46,097 nt of DNA. Origin: a virus. The position numbers were made by a program, and so were the translations under genes. The notes beneath the pieces are model-generated. The model did no database searches. It had not been told where the DNA came from and saw only the letters and a program-made list of their open reading frames with translations. Position 1 is the first letter of the stretch, and each line of letters opens with the position of its first letter. Below, piece after piece: positions 1-9,700 of this stretch. The stretch is taken from positions 1-46,097 of IMG/VR virus record IMGVR_UViG_3300044490_000149, one strand, 5' to 3'.

Positions 1-85
1 CGGAAAAGACAATCTGTTGAACTTTGGATTCAGTCGATCGTCGTGCCGGGGAGTAGTGGGTAATGTGATGCAGTTTCGGTCTTAT
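1..85. repeat. Terminal direct repeat (contig overlap, copy 1)
   Basis: Bases 1-85 are identical to bases 46013-46097. A perfect short overlap at contig ends is what an assembler leaves on a circular or circularly permuted genome, so the unit is 46,012 bp. It lies inside one continuous reading frame (45645 through 610). That argues for an arbitrary cut rather than a true packaged terminal repeat, although a short physical terminal repeat cannot be excluded from sequence alone. Confidence 0.93.
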
Positions 86-610
86 ATGATAGTGCTTATT
101 GCGCTGATCATTCAAAGCATACCTTTGGTAAAGAAGCGCGTAAAAGAGGCGTTTTGGATAGTAGCGGTGATATTGTTTGCCTATGCCTATGTTCATATGG
201 CCTTGCCGAAGTTTTTAATAAGCAGGGGCCCTGCCTGGTTTGAAACTTTCCGCACGTCTTTGGCTCATCCCTGGATCGGTTGGGGACTTGGTACTTATAA
301 AGCGACGTTTCAATCCGTATCCGGGATACTTCTTACTACTGCCAGATCCGAGGGTGCGTGGCTTACCGCGCACAACGATTGGTTGCAGGTGATGTATGAA
401 ATAGGAATACCGGGATTTATGCTCATGGTAGCGTATGCCTGGGACCTGATTAAGAAGTGTAAAGGGGCGCTCCTTCTTGGCGCGCTCATGGTTATATATA
501 CTCTGACGGTTCATTTTCCAATGCGAACAACGCAGATTGTTCCTCTTTTGATTTTGTTTATAGCGTACATTGAAAGGAAACATTCATATGCCGGCACCAA
601 GTCAAACTGA
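2..610 (+). CDS. O-antigen ligase/polymerase-like membrane protein (C-terminal part)
   Basis: This is the continuation of the gene that starts at 45645; joined across the circular junction it is 325 aa. The protein is very hydrophobic, with several predicted membrane helices. It contains the segment AHNDWLQVMYEIGIPGF, which matches the conserved His-Asn...Glu-x-Gly-x-x-Gly loop of the WaaL/Wzy (Wzy_C, O-antigen ligase) superfamily. That family transfers or polymerises undecaprenyl-linked glycans on the periplasmic side of the inner membrane. It is shorter than cellular members (about 400 aa). It sits between capsid and tail genes, so it is probably a late-expressed surface-modifying moron. 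Ligase versus polymerase cannot be told apart here. Confidence 0.75.
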   Translation, partial: GKDNLLNFGFSRSSCRGVVGNVMQFRSYMIVLIALIIQSIPLVKKRVKEAFWIVAVILFAYAYVHMALPKFLISRGPAWFETFRTSLAHPWIGWGLGTYKATFQSVSGILLTTARSEGAWLTAHNDWLQVMYEIGIPGFMLMVAYAWDLIKKCKGALLLGALMVIYTLTVHFPMRTTQIVPLLILFIAYIERKHSYAGTKSN

Positions 611-1214
611 AATAGTCAATATCGCTTTAGCGCATTTAAAGCAACGCAAGATAGCAAATTTGACGGAAAGTTCCGTCCAGGCAGTAGAGGCGAACCGATG
701 TTATGAAACCGCAAGACGCGAAACCTTGCGGTCTCATGATTGGGGATTTGCTACGGTTGTTAAGGCCCTGGTGCTTAATGCCACTTATGCTGTGTCGAGC
801 ACAGGCATATACGCAGGGAAGTGGTTATATGCTTATACATACCCTTCTAACGCTGTCGCTGTATGGCACGTATATAGCGAATCGACGGCGGACAAGGATA
901 ATGGGGAGCAGTTCAGGATAATATATGATCCTGATCATAACCAGAGAATAATACTGACAGATTGTTATCAGGCGCTTGGAGAATATACGTTTGATGTCCA
1001 GGATACTACGATGTTTGACGCTAATTTTGTAACGGCGTTTGCCTGTCGCCTTGCTTTTGATATGGCTCCGAACCTGACCGGAGACGACCAAGTTGCCGGA
1101 GAAATGTTGAAGTTGTTTAATATGGCTATATCCGAGGCCGAACGCATGAGTTCGTATGAGGCATATGATGATTCGCGCAAGAAAACGACCAGTACCTATG
1201 AGGATATTAGATAA
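588..1214 (+). CDS. Tail tubular protein A-like (head-tail adaptor)
   Basis: 208 aa. The ATG at 588 is chosen because AAAGGA at 573-578 is a well-spaced ribosome binding site; a TTG at 570 is in frame but lacks one. The N-terminus (MPAPSQTEIVNIALAHL) followed by a helical region with repeated aromatic and acidic residues resembles the T7 gp11/TubA-type adaptor family. That family forms the dodecameric ring joining portal to nozzle. The next gene is nozzle-like, the usual order in podoviruses. It overlaps the preceding membrane-protein gene by 23 nt. Confidence 0.72.
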   Translation: MPAPSQTEIVNIALAHLKQRKIANLTESSVQAVEANRCYETARRETLRSHDWGFATVVKALVLNATYAVSSTGIYAGKWLYAYTYPSNAVAVWHVYSESTADKDNGEQFRIIYDPDHNQRIILTDCYQALGEYTFDVQDTTMFDANFVTAFACRLAFDMAPNLTGDDQVAGEMLKLFNMAISEAERMSSYEAYDDSRKKTTSTYEDIR

Positions 1215-3862
1215 TGGCAAGTCCACTTCATGTATTAAAAAACTCCTTTGCCGGAGGAGAGGTAAGTCCGCAGTTATGGAGTAGAACGGATTTAGCGAAG
1301 TATCCTTCCTGGTGCAAGACCCTTAAAAATTTTATTGTCCATAGAGACGGATCTGCGTCTAACAGGCCTGGCACGTATTATATGGCTACGGCTAAATACG
1401 ACGGAAAGACTTGTCGTCTGCGTAAGTTCGTATTTGCCACAGATGAGACATACCAGATAGAATTCGGCGATTATTATTGCCGGTTCTACCAGGTCATGCC
1501 GTCGATCGAGGTTATCCAGGATGACATCAATGCTATTGGTGTATGGACGCTTAGTACGGTATATACCTATGAGCGCGCTTCCGGCACGATGAGCGTGGCG
1601 AAGAACGGCGGATTAATATACAGGTGTATAACTACGCATACAGCAAGCGCAACTGACGAGCCGGGAGTAGGCGCTAATTGGGAGTCATATTGGGTGCAAC
1701 AGGCGGTTTATGAGATACCTACTCCGTATTCTGAAACCGATGTAGACAATCTTAAATTTACGCAATCTGCGGATGTTCTTTTTGTAGCGCATCCGGATTA
1801 TACGACCAGGATGCTATCGCGGTATGGAAATACCGATTGGCGCCTGGAGACGTATCCTTTTGTCGGCGGCCCTTTCCAGTTGCCTAATACTGATTCTTCC
1901 ATAAGGATCGAGGCAAGCGCGGTGACCGGATTGGGAATAACGCTTACCGCATCGGCAAAAGCCTGGGTTACCGCTACCGCGTATCAGGTAGGAACGTATG
2001 TGACAGAATCAGGTACTGTGTATAAGTGCATAGTCAAGCATACGTCAGGCACATTCAGTACCGATTATCTTGCCAATAATTATTGGGTGATAGCGCCTTT
2101 GTCTGTATTTGATTCCGGGCACGCGCCGGATGCCACGACAGGAAATGTCGGGGCGTTGTTCCAGTTAAGGCATTATGTAGAGGCGCAGAAAGTATCTATA
2201 TCCGCTACCGCGAACCTTCAATCTTCTTCTATTAAATGCGGCGGCACCTGGAGAGTAGTATCTCATGGAACATGGACCGCTACGCTTAACATACAGAAGT
2301 CTACCGATAACGGAGTGACATGGACGCAGGTTCGGTCATTTGACGGAAAGAACGATTTTAATCCTAATACTTACGGAACAGAAGATATGTCCGGCAACGC
2401 GGAGCCGTTCCTTATAAGATTGACGGTCACAGGGTATTCTTCCGGGACGTTGAATGCCGACCTTACATCGGATCCGTTCTATCAAAGCGGAATAGTCCAG
2501 ATAACCTCATATACATCAGGAACGGTAGTTACAGGTGATGTTGTAAGGACGATAGCGTCTACGGATGCTACAGAAGATTGGACGGAGGGTTCATGGTCGG
2601 ATTATCGCGGATGGCCGTCAGTAATAGAGTTCAATCCGCAAGACAGGTTGATATTAGCCAATACCTATAATGAACCGCAAACATCCTGGATGACACAGAC
2701 AGGAAATTATTACGACTTTTCAAGAAGTGTACCTTTAGTTGATAGCGATGGTATTACTGTAAATCTGCCTTCAAGAGAAGTGAATGGTATTAATAATCTT
2801 GTTCCGTTAACGGCGTTGCTCGCCCTCACGTCATCCTCGGAGTGGTCAATCGGCGATCCTGGAACGGTCCTCACACCTACTGCTGTCGAGCAACGCGTTA
2901 ACGGATATGAAGGCGCAAGTAACGTAGACGCGGTTACCATAGGAAACAGGGCGATCTTTGTCCAGGCGATGGGCGGAGTAATAAGGGATCTTGGATACGA
3001 ATTGGCGACCTATTCGTTTACAGGGTCGGATCTTTCGATATTGGCGAATCACCTGTTTTTCGGGTATACGATAGTCGATATGGATTACCAAAAGTCGCCG
3101 GACAGGATCGTCTGGTGCGTCCGGTCTGACGGCGCGTTATTGTCTATGACCTATCTCCGGGAACAGGAAGTCCTGGCGTGGGCGCAGCATAATACGAATT
3201 CCGGAACAGATTCTTTTGAAAGCGTATCGTGCGTTCCCGCGGGAACATACGATCAGACGTGGTTTGTGGTAAAGCGCGGAACAAAGCGTTACATAGAACG
3301 CATGGTAGAACGCTTGGCGTCTACTGCTCCGGAAAATCAGTTCTTTATGGATTGTGGTGTTACCCTTACAAGTGTATCTCCTACTAAAACCTGGACAGGT
3401 CTTGATCACCTGGAAGGAAAGACGATAGCGATACTTGCTGATGGAGAAGTAAAGGGTCAACAGGAAGTAGTGCTTGGTTCTATTACCCTGGATGTGGCGG
3501 CATCCAAGATAAATGCCGGATTGCCTTATACATCAGATATGGAAACGCTCAATGTTGAGGCAAATCTCCGGGATGGAACGGCGCAGGGCCGGAGGATAAA
3601 GTTATCTCAATTTGTCCTGGGCGTATACAATTCAAGAGGCGGATGGATAGGGCCTAACTTTACTGACCTGTATGAATTGCGCGATAACTTCGTGACGAAT
3701 TACGGAACGGCGGTAGAATTGTTTACAGGAGAGGTAAAGGATACTATGGGCGGAGGCATGGGCGAAGGAGGCAGGTTCTGTTTCCGGCAAATAGATCCTC
3801 TTCCTATTACTATACGATATATTGCGGGTCTTGTCACTATCGGAGGCACGACCGGTGCTTGA
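1214..3862 (+). CDS. Tail tubular protein B-like (tail nozzle)
   Basis: 882 aa. The start shows the hallmark of the podoviral nozzle family: FAGGEVSPQLWSRTDLAKY, then NFIVHRDGSASNRPGTYYM, which corresponds to the conserved arginine-proline-glycine segment of gp12-like proteins. The body is beta-rich with many short Thr/Ser/Gly strands, as expected for a beta-propeller nozzle. It forms the distal tail tube through which DNA leaves. The ATG overlaps the stop of the adaptor gene by one base, and the length is typical for the group (about 750-900 aa). Confidence 0.82.
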   Translation: MASPLHVLKNSFAGGEVSPQLWSRTDLAKYPSWCKTLKNFIVHRDGSASNRPGTYYMATAKYDGKTCRLRKFVFATDETYQIEFGDYYCRFYQVMPSIEVIQDDINAIGVWTLSTVYTYERASGTMSVAKNGGLIYRCITTHTASATDEPGVGANWESYWVQQAVYEIPTPYSETDVDNLKFTQSADVLFVAHPDYTTRMLSRYGNTDWRLETYPFVGGPFQLPNTDSSIRIEASAVTGLGITLTASAKAWVTATAYQVGTYVTESGTVYKCIVKHTSGTFSTDYLANNYWVIAPLSVFDSGHAPDATTGNVGALFQLRHYVEAQKVSISATANLQSSSIKCGGTWRVVSHGTWTATLNIQKSTDNGVTWTQVRSFDGKNDFNPNTYGTEDMSGNAEPFLIRLTVTGYSSGTLNADLTSDPFYQSGIVQITSYTSGTVVTGDVVRTIASTDATEDWTEGSWSDYRGWPSVIEFNPQDRLILANTYNEPQTSWMTQTGNYYDFSRSVPLVDSDGITVNLPSREVNGINNLVPLTALLALTSSSEWSIGDPGTVLTPTAVEQRVNGYEGASNVDAVTIGNRAIFVQAMGGVIRDLGYELATYSFTGSDLSILANHLFFGYTIVDMDYQKSPDRIVWCVRSDGALLSMTYLREQEVLAWAQHNTNSGTDSFESVSCVPAGTYDQTWFVVKRGTKRYIERMVERLASTAPENQFFMDCGVTLTSVSPTKTWTGLDHLEGKTIAILADGEVKGQQEVVLGSITLDVAASKINAGLPYTSDMETLNVEANLRDGTAQGRRIKLSQFVLGVYNSRGGWIGPNFTDLYELRDNFVTNYGTAVELFTGEVKDTMGGGMGEGGRFCFRQIDPLPITIRYIAGLVTIGGTTGA

Positions 3863-4352
3863 TACTCTTCTTAAAGAAAATACGCATGTCGTTATAAGGG
3901 ATTCTACCTTATCTGATGTGGCGTTTTTGAAGAGTCGATTACGGCAGACCGATATAGACGAGATATGGGCCTCTAATAATCTTACTCCGGCAGAAGCGCT
4001 TACATTCTCATATTACCTGTCTAAAGTATGCCTTACTGTTGTATATGGCGAGCCGGTAGGTATGTTCGGAATAGTCGCTGATCCGGAGCGTTATGGCCGG
4101 GCGCTTATATGGATGTTGGGGTCGGAGCGCCTGGAGAAAGCGGCGCGGCATGTATTGAGGCAGACCAAAGATATTATAGACGGATTTATGGATGAGTATC
4201 CTTTGTTATATAACTACATCGATGCGCGCAACAAGAAGTCGATCCGGTGGTTGAGGCATTTGGGGGCCGAGATAAATCCGGCATTGCCGCATGGTAAGGC
4301 AGGTTTGCCGTTTCACTTTTTCAAATTTGAGAGGAATATCATACATGCGTAA
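3855..4352 (+). CDS. T7 gp13-like virion protein with GNAT-like fold
   Basis: 165 aa. The GTG at 3855 is preferred because GGAGG at 3842-3846 lies 8 nt upstream; the in-frame ATG at 3822 has none. It overlaps the nozzle stop by 8 nt. The pattern (N-terminal HVVIRDSTLSDVAFL, a central VYGEPVGMFGI strand, and a C-terminal NYIDARNKKSIRWLRHLGAE) matches acetyltransferase-like proteins of the T7 gp13/DUF2833 group. These sit just upstream of internal virion proteins. It is probably needed for internal core assembly; real acetyltransferase activity is doubtful. Confidence 0.68.
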   Translation: MLDTLLKENTHVVIRDSTLSDVAFLKSRLRQTDIDEIWASNNLTPAEALTFSYYLSKVCLTVVYGEPVGMFGIVADPERYGRALIWMLGSERLEKAARHVLRQTKDIIDGFMDEYPLLYNYIDARNKKSIRWLRHLGAEINPALPHGKAGLPFHFFKFERNIIHA

Positions 4353-5091
4353 TATTCATTTAGATTTCATGCAACGCGCGAGGTTCTGCGATCCAACAGG
4401 AGGGTATGCGACATTAGGTGTTATTATGGCTGTAGGCGGTGCTACAGGCGCTTATGGAGCATACAGCGAAGGTTCATCTACGTCAGCGATGTATCGGGCC
4501 GCCGCCAGGAACGCGGAGTTACAAAAAGATATTTATCGAAGAACGGCAGAGCAGAATACGGCCAGGACAAAAGCGGCTATGGAGCGCAATATAAGCGCTA
4601 CTATGATGGACGCGTCTATGCAGGCAAAAAGCGTTCAACAGATCGCAGAGGCAACTGCCGGAACGCAAAAAGCGACGAGCGCGGCTATGGGGGTAGGTGG
4701 CGGATCTGTATCGCAAGCGGATGCGTTACTTGATACATTTGATAAGCAGAAAATGGATGAAATGGCCATACGGTATAATGCTGATGCGGCCGCCGCAGGA
4801 ATAACTGATGAGGGTAATCAGCGATTGTGGGATATTCAATATGATCTACAAAATAAATTATGGGCCGCTGATGTTGAGAAACAGCAATATGAATATGCGG
4901 CAAAGAACGCCAAAAAAGCCGGAAACATTAAGGCGCTTGGATCGATATTAGATACCGCATCATCTATAGGTCAATTAGGCCTTCAGTATAAAAGATATGG
5001 ATCATTAAAAATGCCTACTGCAAAGACGAGCGAGAGTTTTACAAAGACACAAATCGCTAAAGCGGCCGGGACAAGGAGAATATACCAATGA
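4345..5091 (+). CDS. Internal virion protein (gp14-like)
   Basis: 248 aa, starting at ATG 4345 with GAGAGG just upstream; it overlaps the previous stop by 8 nt. An N-terminal hydrophobic stretch (TLGVIMAVGGATGAYGAY) is followed by long Ala/Gln/Lys-rich amphipathic helices with a small central glycine hinge (GVGGGS). This architecture and position (after gp13-like, before gp15-like) match T7 gp14. Gp14 is ejected from the capsid and forms a channel in the host outer membrane during DNA entry. The assignment rests on gene order and composition more than on a diagnostic motif. Confidence 0.68.
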   Translation: MRNIHLDFMQRARFCDPTGGYATLGVIMAVGGATGAYGAYSEGSSTSAMYRAAARNAELQKDIYRRTAEQNTARTKAAMERNISATMMDASMQAKSVQQIAEATAGTQKATSAAMGVGGGSVSQADALLDTFDKQKMDEMAIRYNADAAAAGITDEGNQRLWDIQYDLQNKLWAADVEKQQYEYAAKNAKKAGNIKALGSILDTASSIGQLGLQYKRYGSLKMPTAKTSESFTKTQIAKAAGTRRIYQ

Positions 5092-6743
5092 AAATTCCGA
5101 CCTATGATAGACAAGTTGGAATAAAAACGCCACAGGAAGGCATAGCGGAAGTCAAGGCGCCTGTCGTTCCGGATGTCCTTCCAGCCGCATATGGAGCGAA
5201 CGTAGGCCAGGCCACAGAGGCCGTAGGAACGAAAATCGTTTCAGAGGCGGATAAGTTCGGCGCTTATATGTTGAAACAGCGCGAATTGGATATGAAGGTT
5301 TTAAAAGCGAATGCTACCAATTTGGCTGATACACATATTCAGGAGGCAATGTATGACGATACTCCTGAAGAGTATGGTATTCCGGATCCTGTTACCGGAA
5401 AGTATAAGACAAGGCCTCGTGGAACCATGAACCAAGTCGGGGAAGAGGCAGAAGGCGGATATTCGCGCACAAAACAATTAACAAGTGATTATGTTAGCAA
5501 AATTGCATCATCTCTTCCGGCAGGTATTCAGGCAGAGTGGATCCAGGAATACGGATCTCATGCCAATACGATTCATGAATCTGCTTTAAAACATGAGGCA
5601 TCACAGAAACGGATCGGCAAAGCAAAAGATATATCAGCATCTATTACGAATCTTACGAAAAATGCCGCTATGGCGCAGACTCCAGAAGATCTTCAGGCCG
5701 CTGTTTCCAAAGCCGGTGAATTAGCAGATACACAGGCAGATATTTTAGGTATGCTACCAAGCGAGCGTCAAAAGACGAAAGATGAGGCGCAGGCCGCTGT
5801 AGCGGAAAGCAGTATTACAACGTATTTGCATAAAACGCGTGGCGATGCTGATGGAGCGAATTTATTACTTGCGCAGTTGAATCTTCCGGCCGCTACCAAT
5901 ACATTGCTCCAGGGTAAAATCGATACGATTAGTAAGGCAGAAAAGTCCAGGGTAGAATATGAAACCAAGCAGAAACAATTAGATGGTCAGGCCGATACTA
6001 TAGTCGATGTAGCGTTAGGAAAAGATTCTTTTCTGAATCCAAGTTTACAATTACAAGAGCGCGCCGCCGCTGATCCGGAAGGGTTGGGTAAGATACTTGC
6101 TCTTGTTAAAGAGAGCGGAGCCGCTACAAAGTTAAAAGGAGCATTTGAACAGGATTATACCGCTGAAACCAACAATCAGGGATACGCTGATTCTATTAAG
6201 CAATTAGCGTCTACAAAAACGTTGGCTGAATTAACAAAGACCGGATTAGAGATTTTAATAAAGAATCCTAAAATGGATGCCGATCTTAAAGCGTCAATTG
6301 CTTATTATATTGAGCAGAAACGCGCTAAAGTAATGCAGGAACATTATGATCCTTTAAAAGACGCTATTCAAAAAGATCCGCAACAGGCCGCTCATGATTT
6401 TGGAATAGTAAAAATCATGCAATGGGCAGATGATACTTTTCAAACACAGGCAACGAAAGACCAAGCGATATATCGCTATGAACAGGCAATAGCGCAGAAG
6501 AAAACACCAAAGCAGGCATATGATATTGCGGTAGATCATACGATACGTCTTGAATATCCTGAATTATCGTTAGCAGTAGATCAGGGATTGATTCCTAATG
6601 GAGTAATATCAAAAAAGGGAAAGGCGAATATCTTTCTTCCGAAAGAGTCAAAGGCAGTATCACACAAGATATGGAATCCAAAAACGTTCAAGTTTGAACC
6701 TAATCCTAATCGTAAGGCGGAAAGTGAAACTACTAAACAGTAA
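5088..6743 (+). CDS. Internal virion protein (gp15-like)
   Basis: 551 aa; ATG 5088 overlaps the upstream stop in an ATGA arrangement. It begins MKIPTYDRQVGI, a start often seen in podoviral internal core proteins. The rest is almost entirely helical, low in Cys and Trp, with many Gln/Lys/Glu/Ala residues. By position it corresponds to T7 gp15, which with the gp16-like giant forms the periplasmic part of the DNA ejection conduit. No enzymatic motif was seen. Confidence 0.66.
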   Translation: MKIPTYDRQVGIKTPQEGIAEVKAPVVPDVLPAAYGANVGQATEAVGTKIVSEADKFGAYMLKQRELDMKVLKANATNLADTHIQEAMYDDTPEEYGIPDPVTGKYKTRPRGTMNQVGEEAEGGYSRTKQLTSDYVSKIASSLPAGIQAEWIQEYGSHANTIHESALKHEASQKRIGKAKDISASITNLTKNAAMAQTPEDLQAAVSKAGELADTQADILGMLPSERQKTKDEAQAAVAESSITTYLHKTRGDADGANLLLAQLNLPAATNTLLQGKIDTISKAEKSRVEYETKQKQLDGQADTIVDVALGKDSFLNPSLQLQERAAADPEGLGKILALVKESGAATKLKGAFEQDYTAETNNQGYADSIKQLASTKTLAELTKTGLEILIKNPKMDADLKASIAYYIEQKRAKVMQEHYDPLKDAIQKDPQQAAHDFGIVKIMQWADDTFQTQATKDQAIYRYEQAIAQKKTPKQAYDIAVDHTIRLEYPELSLAVDQGLIPNGVISKKGKANIFLPKESKAVSHKIWNPKTFKFEPNPNRKAESETTKQ

Positions 6744-9700
6744 CACAAACGAAATCCTGGAATTCCCGGATGAGATGTCAAAGCCGGAAGTCGATAATGC
6801 CCTGGCGAGTTACAACGGTCAGGAGTACATACTCGATTATAAGCCGAATTTTTACGATCGAACAATAGCGCCTATGTTTAAAGAGGCCGGGATAGACATT
6901 AAAGATCCGTTGTCTGTGCCTATTCGTAATCCGCAGGATCTTACCTTCAACATTGCCGTAGATCTTGGAGTTAACTACGCAAAACAATTCGGCCGGGAGA
7001 ATGTCAGCGCTGCCGCAGTAGGAGCGCAAAAGACTATCTTGGGTATAAATCAGATGATTGAGAATCTGTTACCTGGCAAAAACACGAAGTGGTATTTTCA
7101 TGAAATGTTTATGCGCGGCGCAGAAGATTACGTTAATATGCGCGAGAAAGAATTAAGTCAGACGCCGGAAAGGTTCGGGAAGGATTTCTCCGGTGCGCTC
7201 GGCGGACTCGGCGCATCGCTTATCGTTGATACTCTTACAGGTGGATATGCAAAAGAGAAAATGCTGATGGATGCTACTTTTGATAAAGTAGCGCCATACC
7301 TGGCCAGGATACCGGGATGGGCGCTTGGATCAGGATTGCGCACATTTGCTGAACAGGCATCTACCGGTGATGTTGTTGGCGGGATGCTATCCGGCGTTGA
7401 GGCAACTGCGCTCAATACTCTTTATGGATCTGCCGGAACCGGTCTGCGGTCCATAGCGGCTATGGCAAGCATTGGATATATGGAATCATATTACAACGCT
7501 TTTAAAGAGGGCCGGATGCCGACGCTCGATGAAACCAATAAGAGCGTTACGCATGGTGTTGCGTTAGGAACGATATTTACTACCTTGCATATGATTGAGC
7601 GTGCCGCAAAACCTGATCAGAAGGCGATAATAGAACAGTATAATAAAGATCTCGCAAAGGCGATCGATACCAGGGATATGGATGTCATCACCAGGGTATA
7701 TCAGGATTTGCTTAATGATAAGCGTGTTAGCAAAGAGATTAAAGATGCTGTAGCGAATACCTATAATACCGCGCAGGAAGAATATATCAACACTCAAACG
7801 ACCGATAATGTGGCGCTGTCCAGGTCACTTGCGTTAAGTAAGGTTTTGGAGTTTTCCGGATATTCTCATGATATGAGAAGGCATTCGCTTGGCGAGTTGA
7901 CCAAGATAGTTGAAGATAATATCCGCGTTAATTGTCCAATAGCGGCCGATACGGTGGTAAAGAATGCCGCCGCTGATTTTGTATGTAATAGGGCGGATGA
8001 ATTAGCCAATACTGTGTTTACCGCACATACCGATATGAAAACTACGCTCATGGAAGTCGGTATGTCGGAACACCAGGCAGAACACAATGCGCGCCTATAT
8101 ACGGCCATGATCCGGCAGATCGCCAAGCGTGAAGGCCGGACGGTCCAGGAAGTCCACGAAGAGAAGATGCCGGAGATATTTAAGGCACAGGGTAAGCCGG
8201 GTGCAGAAGTTTTGGCGCAAGATAAAATTCCTACTCTTGAGGAGTATGTGAAGTCAGCAAAGAGAGGCAGGGTTATTCTTGCTAAAGATGGGATGAAAGA
8301 AGAGATAGATGCACTTAAAAAAGGTAAATCTGCTATAGCAGAATTTACTGTTCCGGAAGAGTTATCTTTTCAGTATGAAACAGGGCAGTTAAATAAAAAA
8401 TTAGAGAAATTAGGATTTTATATACACGATGAATACGGTAATTTCGTAATGGGGAAAGATAAAAAAACAGTTGATAAGTTTATCGAAAATAGGAAAAAGG
8501 TAAAAACAGCATATGATCTTGGGAAATTATATGAATATTCAGAGGATGACATAGCGGCATTTTATTTAGCGAGGCGAGGTGGGTTAGAAAAGCATGCTTA
8601 TGAGGAATATATTGAGGATAGAAAATCATCCCAAATCACCACCAAATACGAACAAAAATCAAAAATCACTACACAATATCTTGAAAAAACGTTTGGGAAT
8701 GATTATATACCTGATCACACAGATATGATGTTAGATGATAAGGCATGGATATTTCCTGATGGCAGGGCGGTAAGAGTTGGGGATCATGAAGATGCGGCTA
8801 ACGCTCTCGGTATAGCGCACTATGATTCCGCGCAGACGGATTTTGGATGGGTTCGTAAAAATAGCAATGGTCTTGAATATAGTTTATGGGCAAATTCAAG
8901 ATCATTTAAAATATTACAAGATAACGCAAGGGCGCTATCACAGTTAGCGTTTGGAGAATCAACGCGCCAGGAATATCCGCTTATTGTAGATATAGGGTAT
9001 AGAGATGGTAAGGGTGATACAAAAGTAAAAAATATAACGCTTACTCTTGATGAGGCGGAAAAAATAGATTTTGATCTTACTCGATTAAAAGAAGTTAGGG
9101 ATATGATTAAACACGCTGATATATATGAACAGCGTGATTTCGCCAATGTAAAACGCACCATCTCCGGCCTGTCAGATAAGATACCGCAATCAGAAGGCGC
9201 CGGTAAGATACCGGACAAAGTAAAAAATAGCGATACCGATGTTGAATTAGCGGCAGAAGAATTCCTTTCAATGGTATTCAGCAATCCGGATCGGTTTCCG
9301 GTGGAGGGCGGTAGTCCTATTCGACCTAATGCTGATTATGGGATAAATTTTGTTCCGGATTCTGTGTGCGCTAAAGGCAAGGCATTAAAAATTCAATTGG
9401 TTACTATGCGCCAGGTCTTGGATGATTATCTTCCGGAACCGAAAGGGCCTAATAAAAAATCAATCCAGGCATCAAATGCCGCTATTAAAACAGCCGTATC
9501 GCGCAAATTATTTGAGGCCGGAATTAAGCAAGGCCTTGAAACGCCATGTTTACAATGTTACGAATTTGAAAAACAGTTAACCGGATATCAAGCAAAACCA
9601 TTAAGTGTTGGTGTAAGGATTTACAGAACCGGACAGTTAGAAAATTATAAAGATTTTCTTAAAACTACAGGTATTTTGCGCGGATATGGAGTCGGTGATG

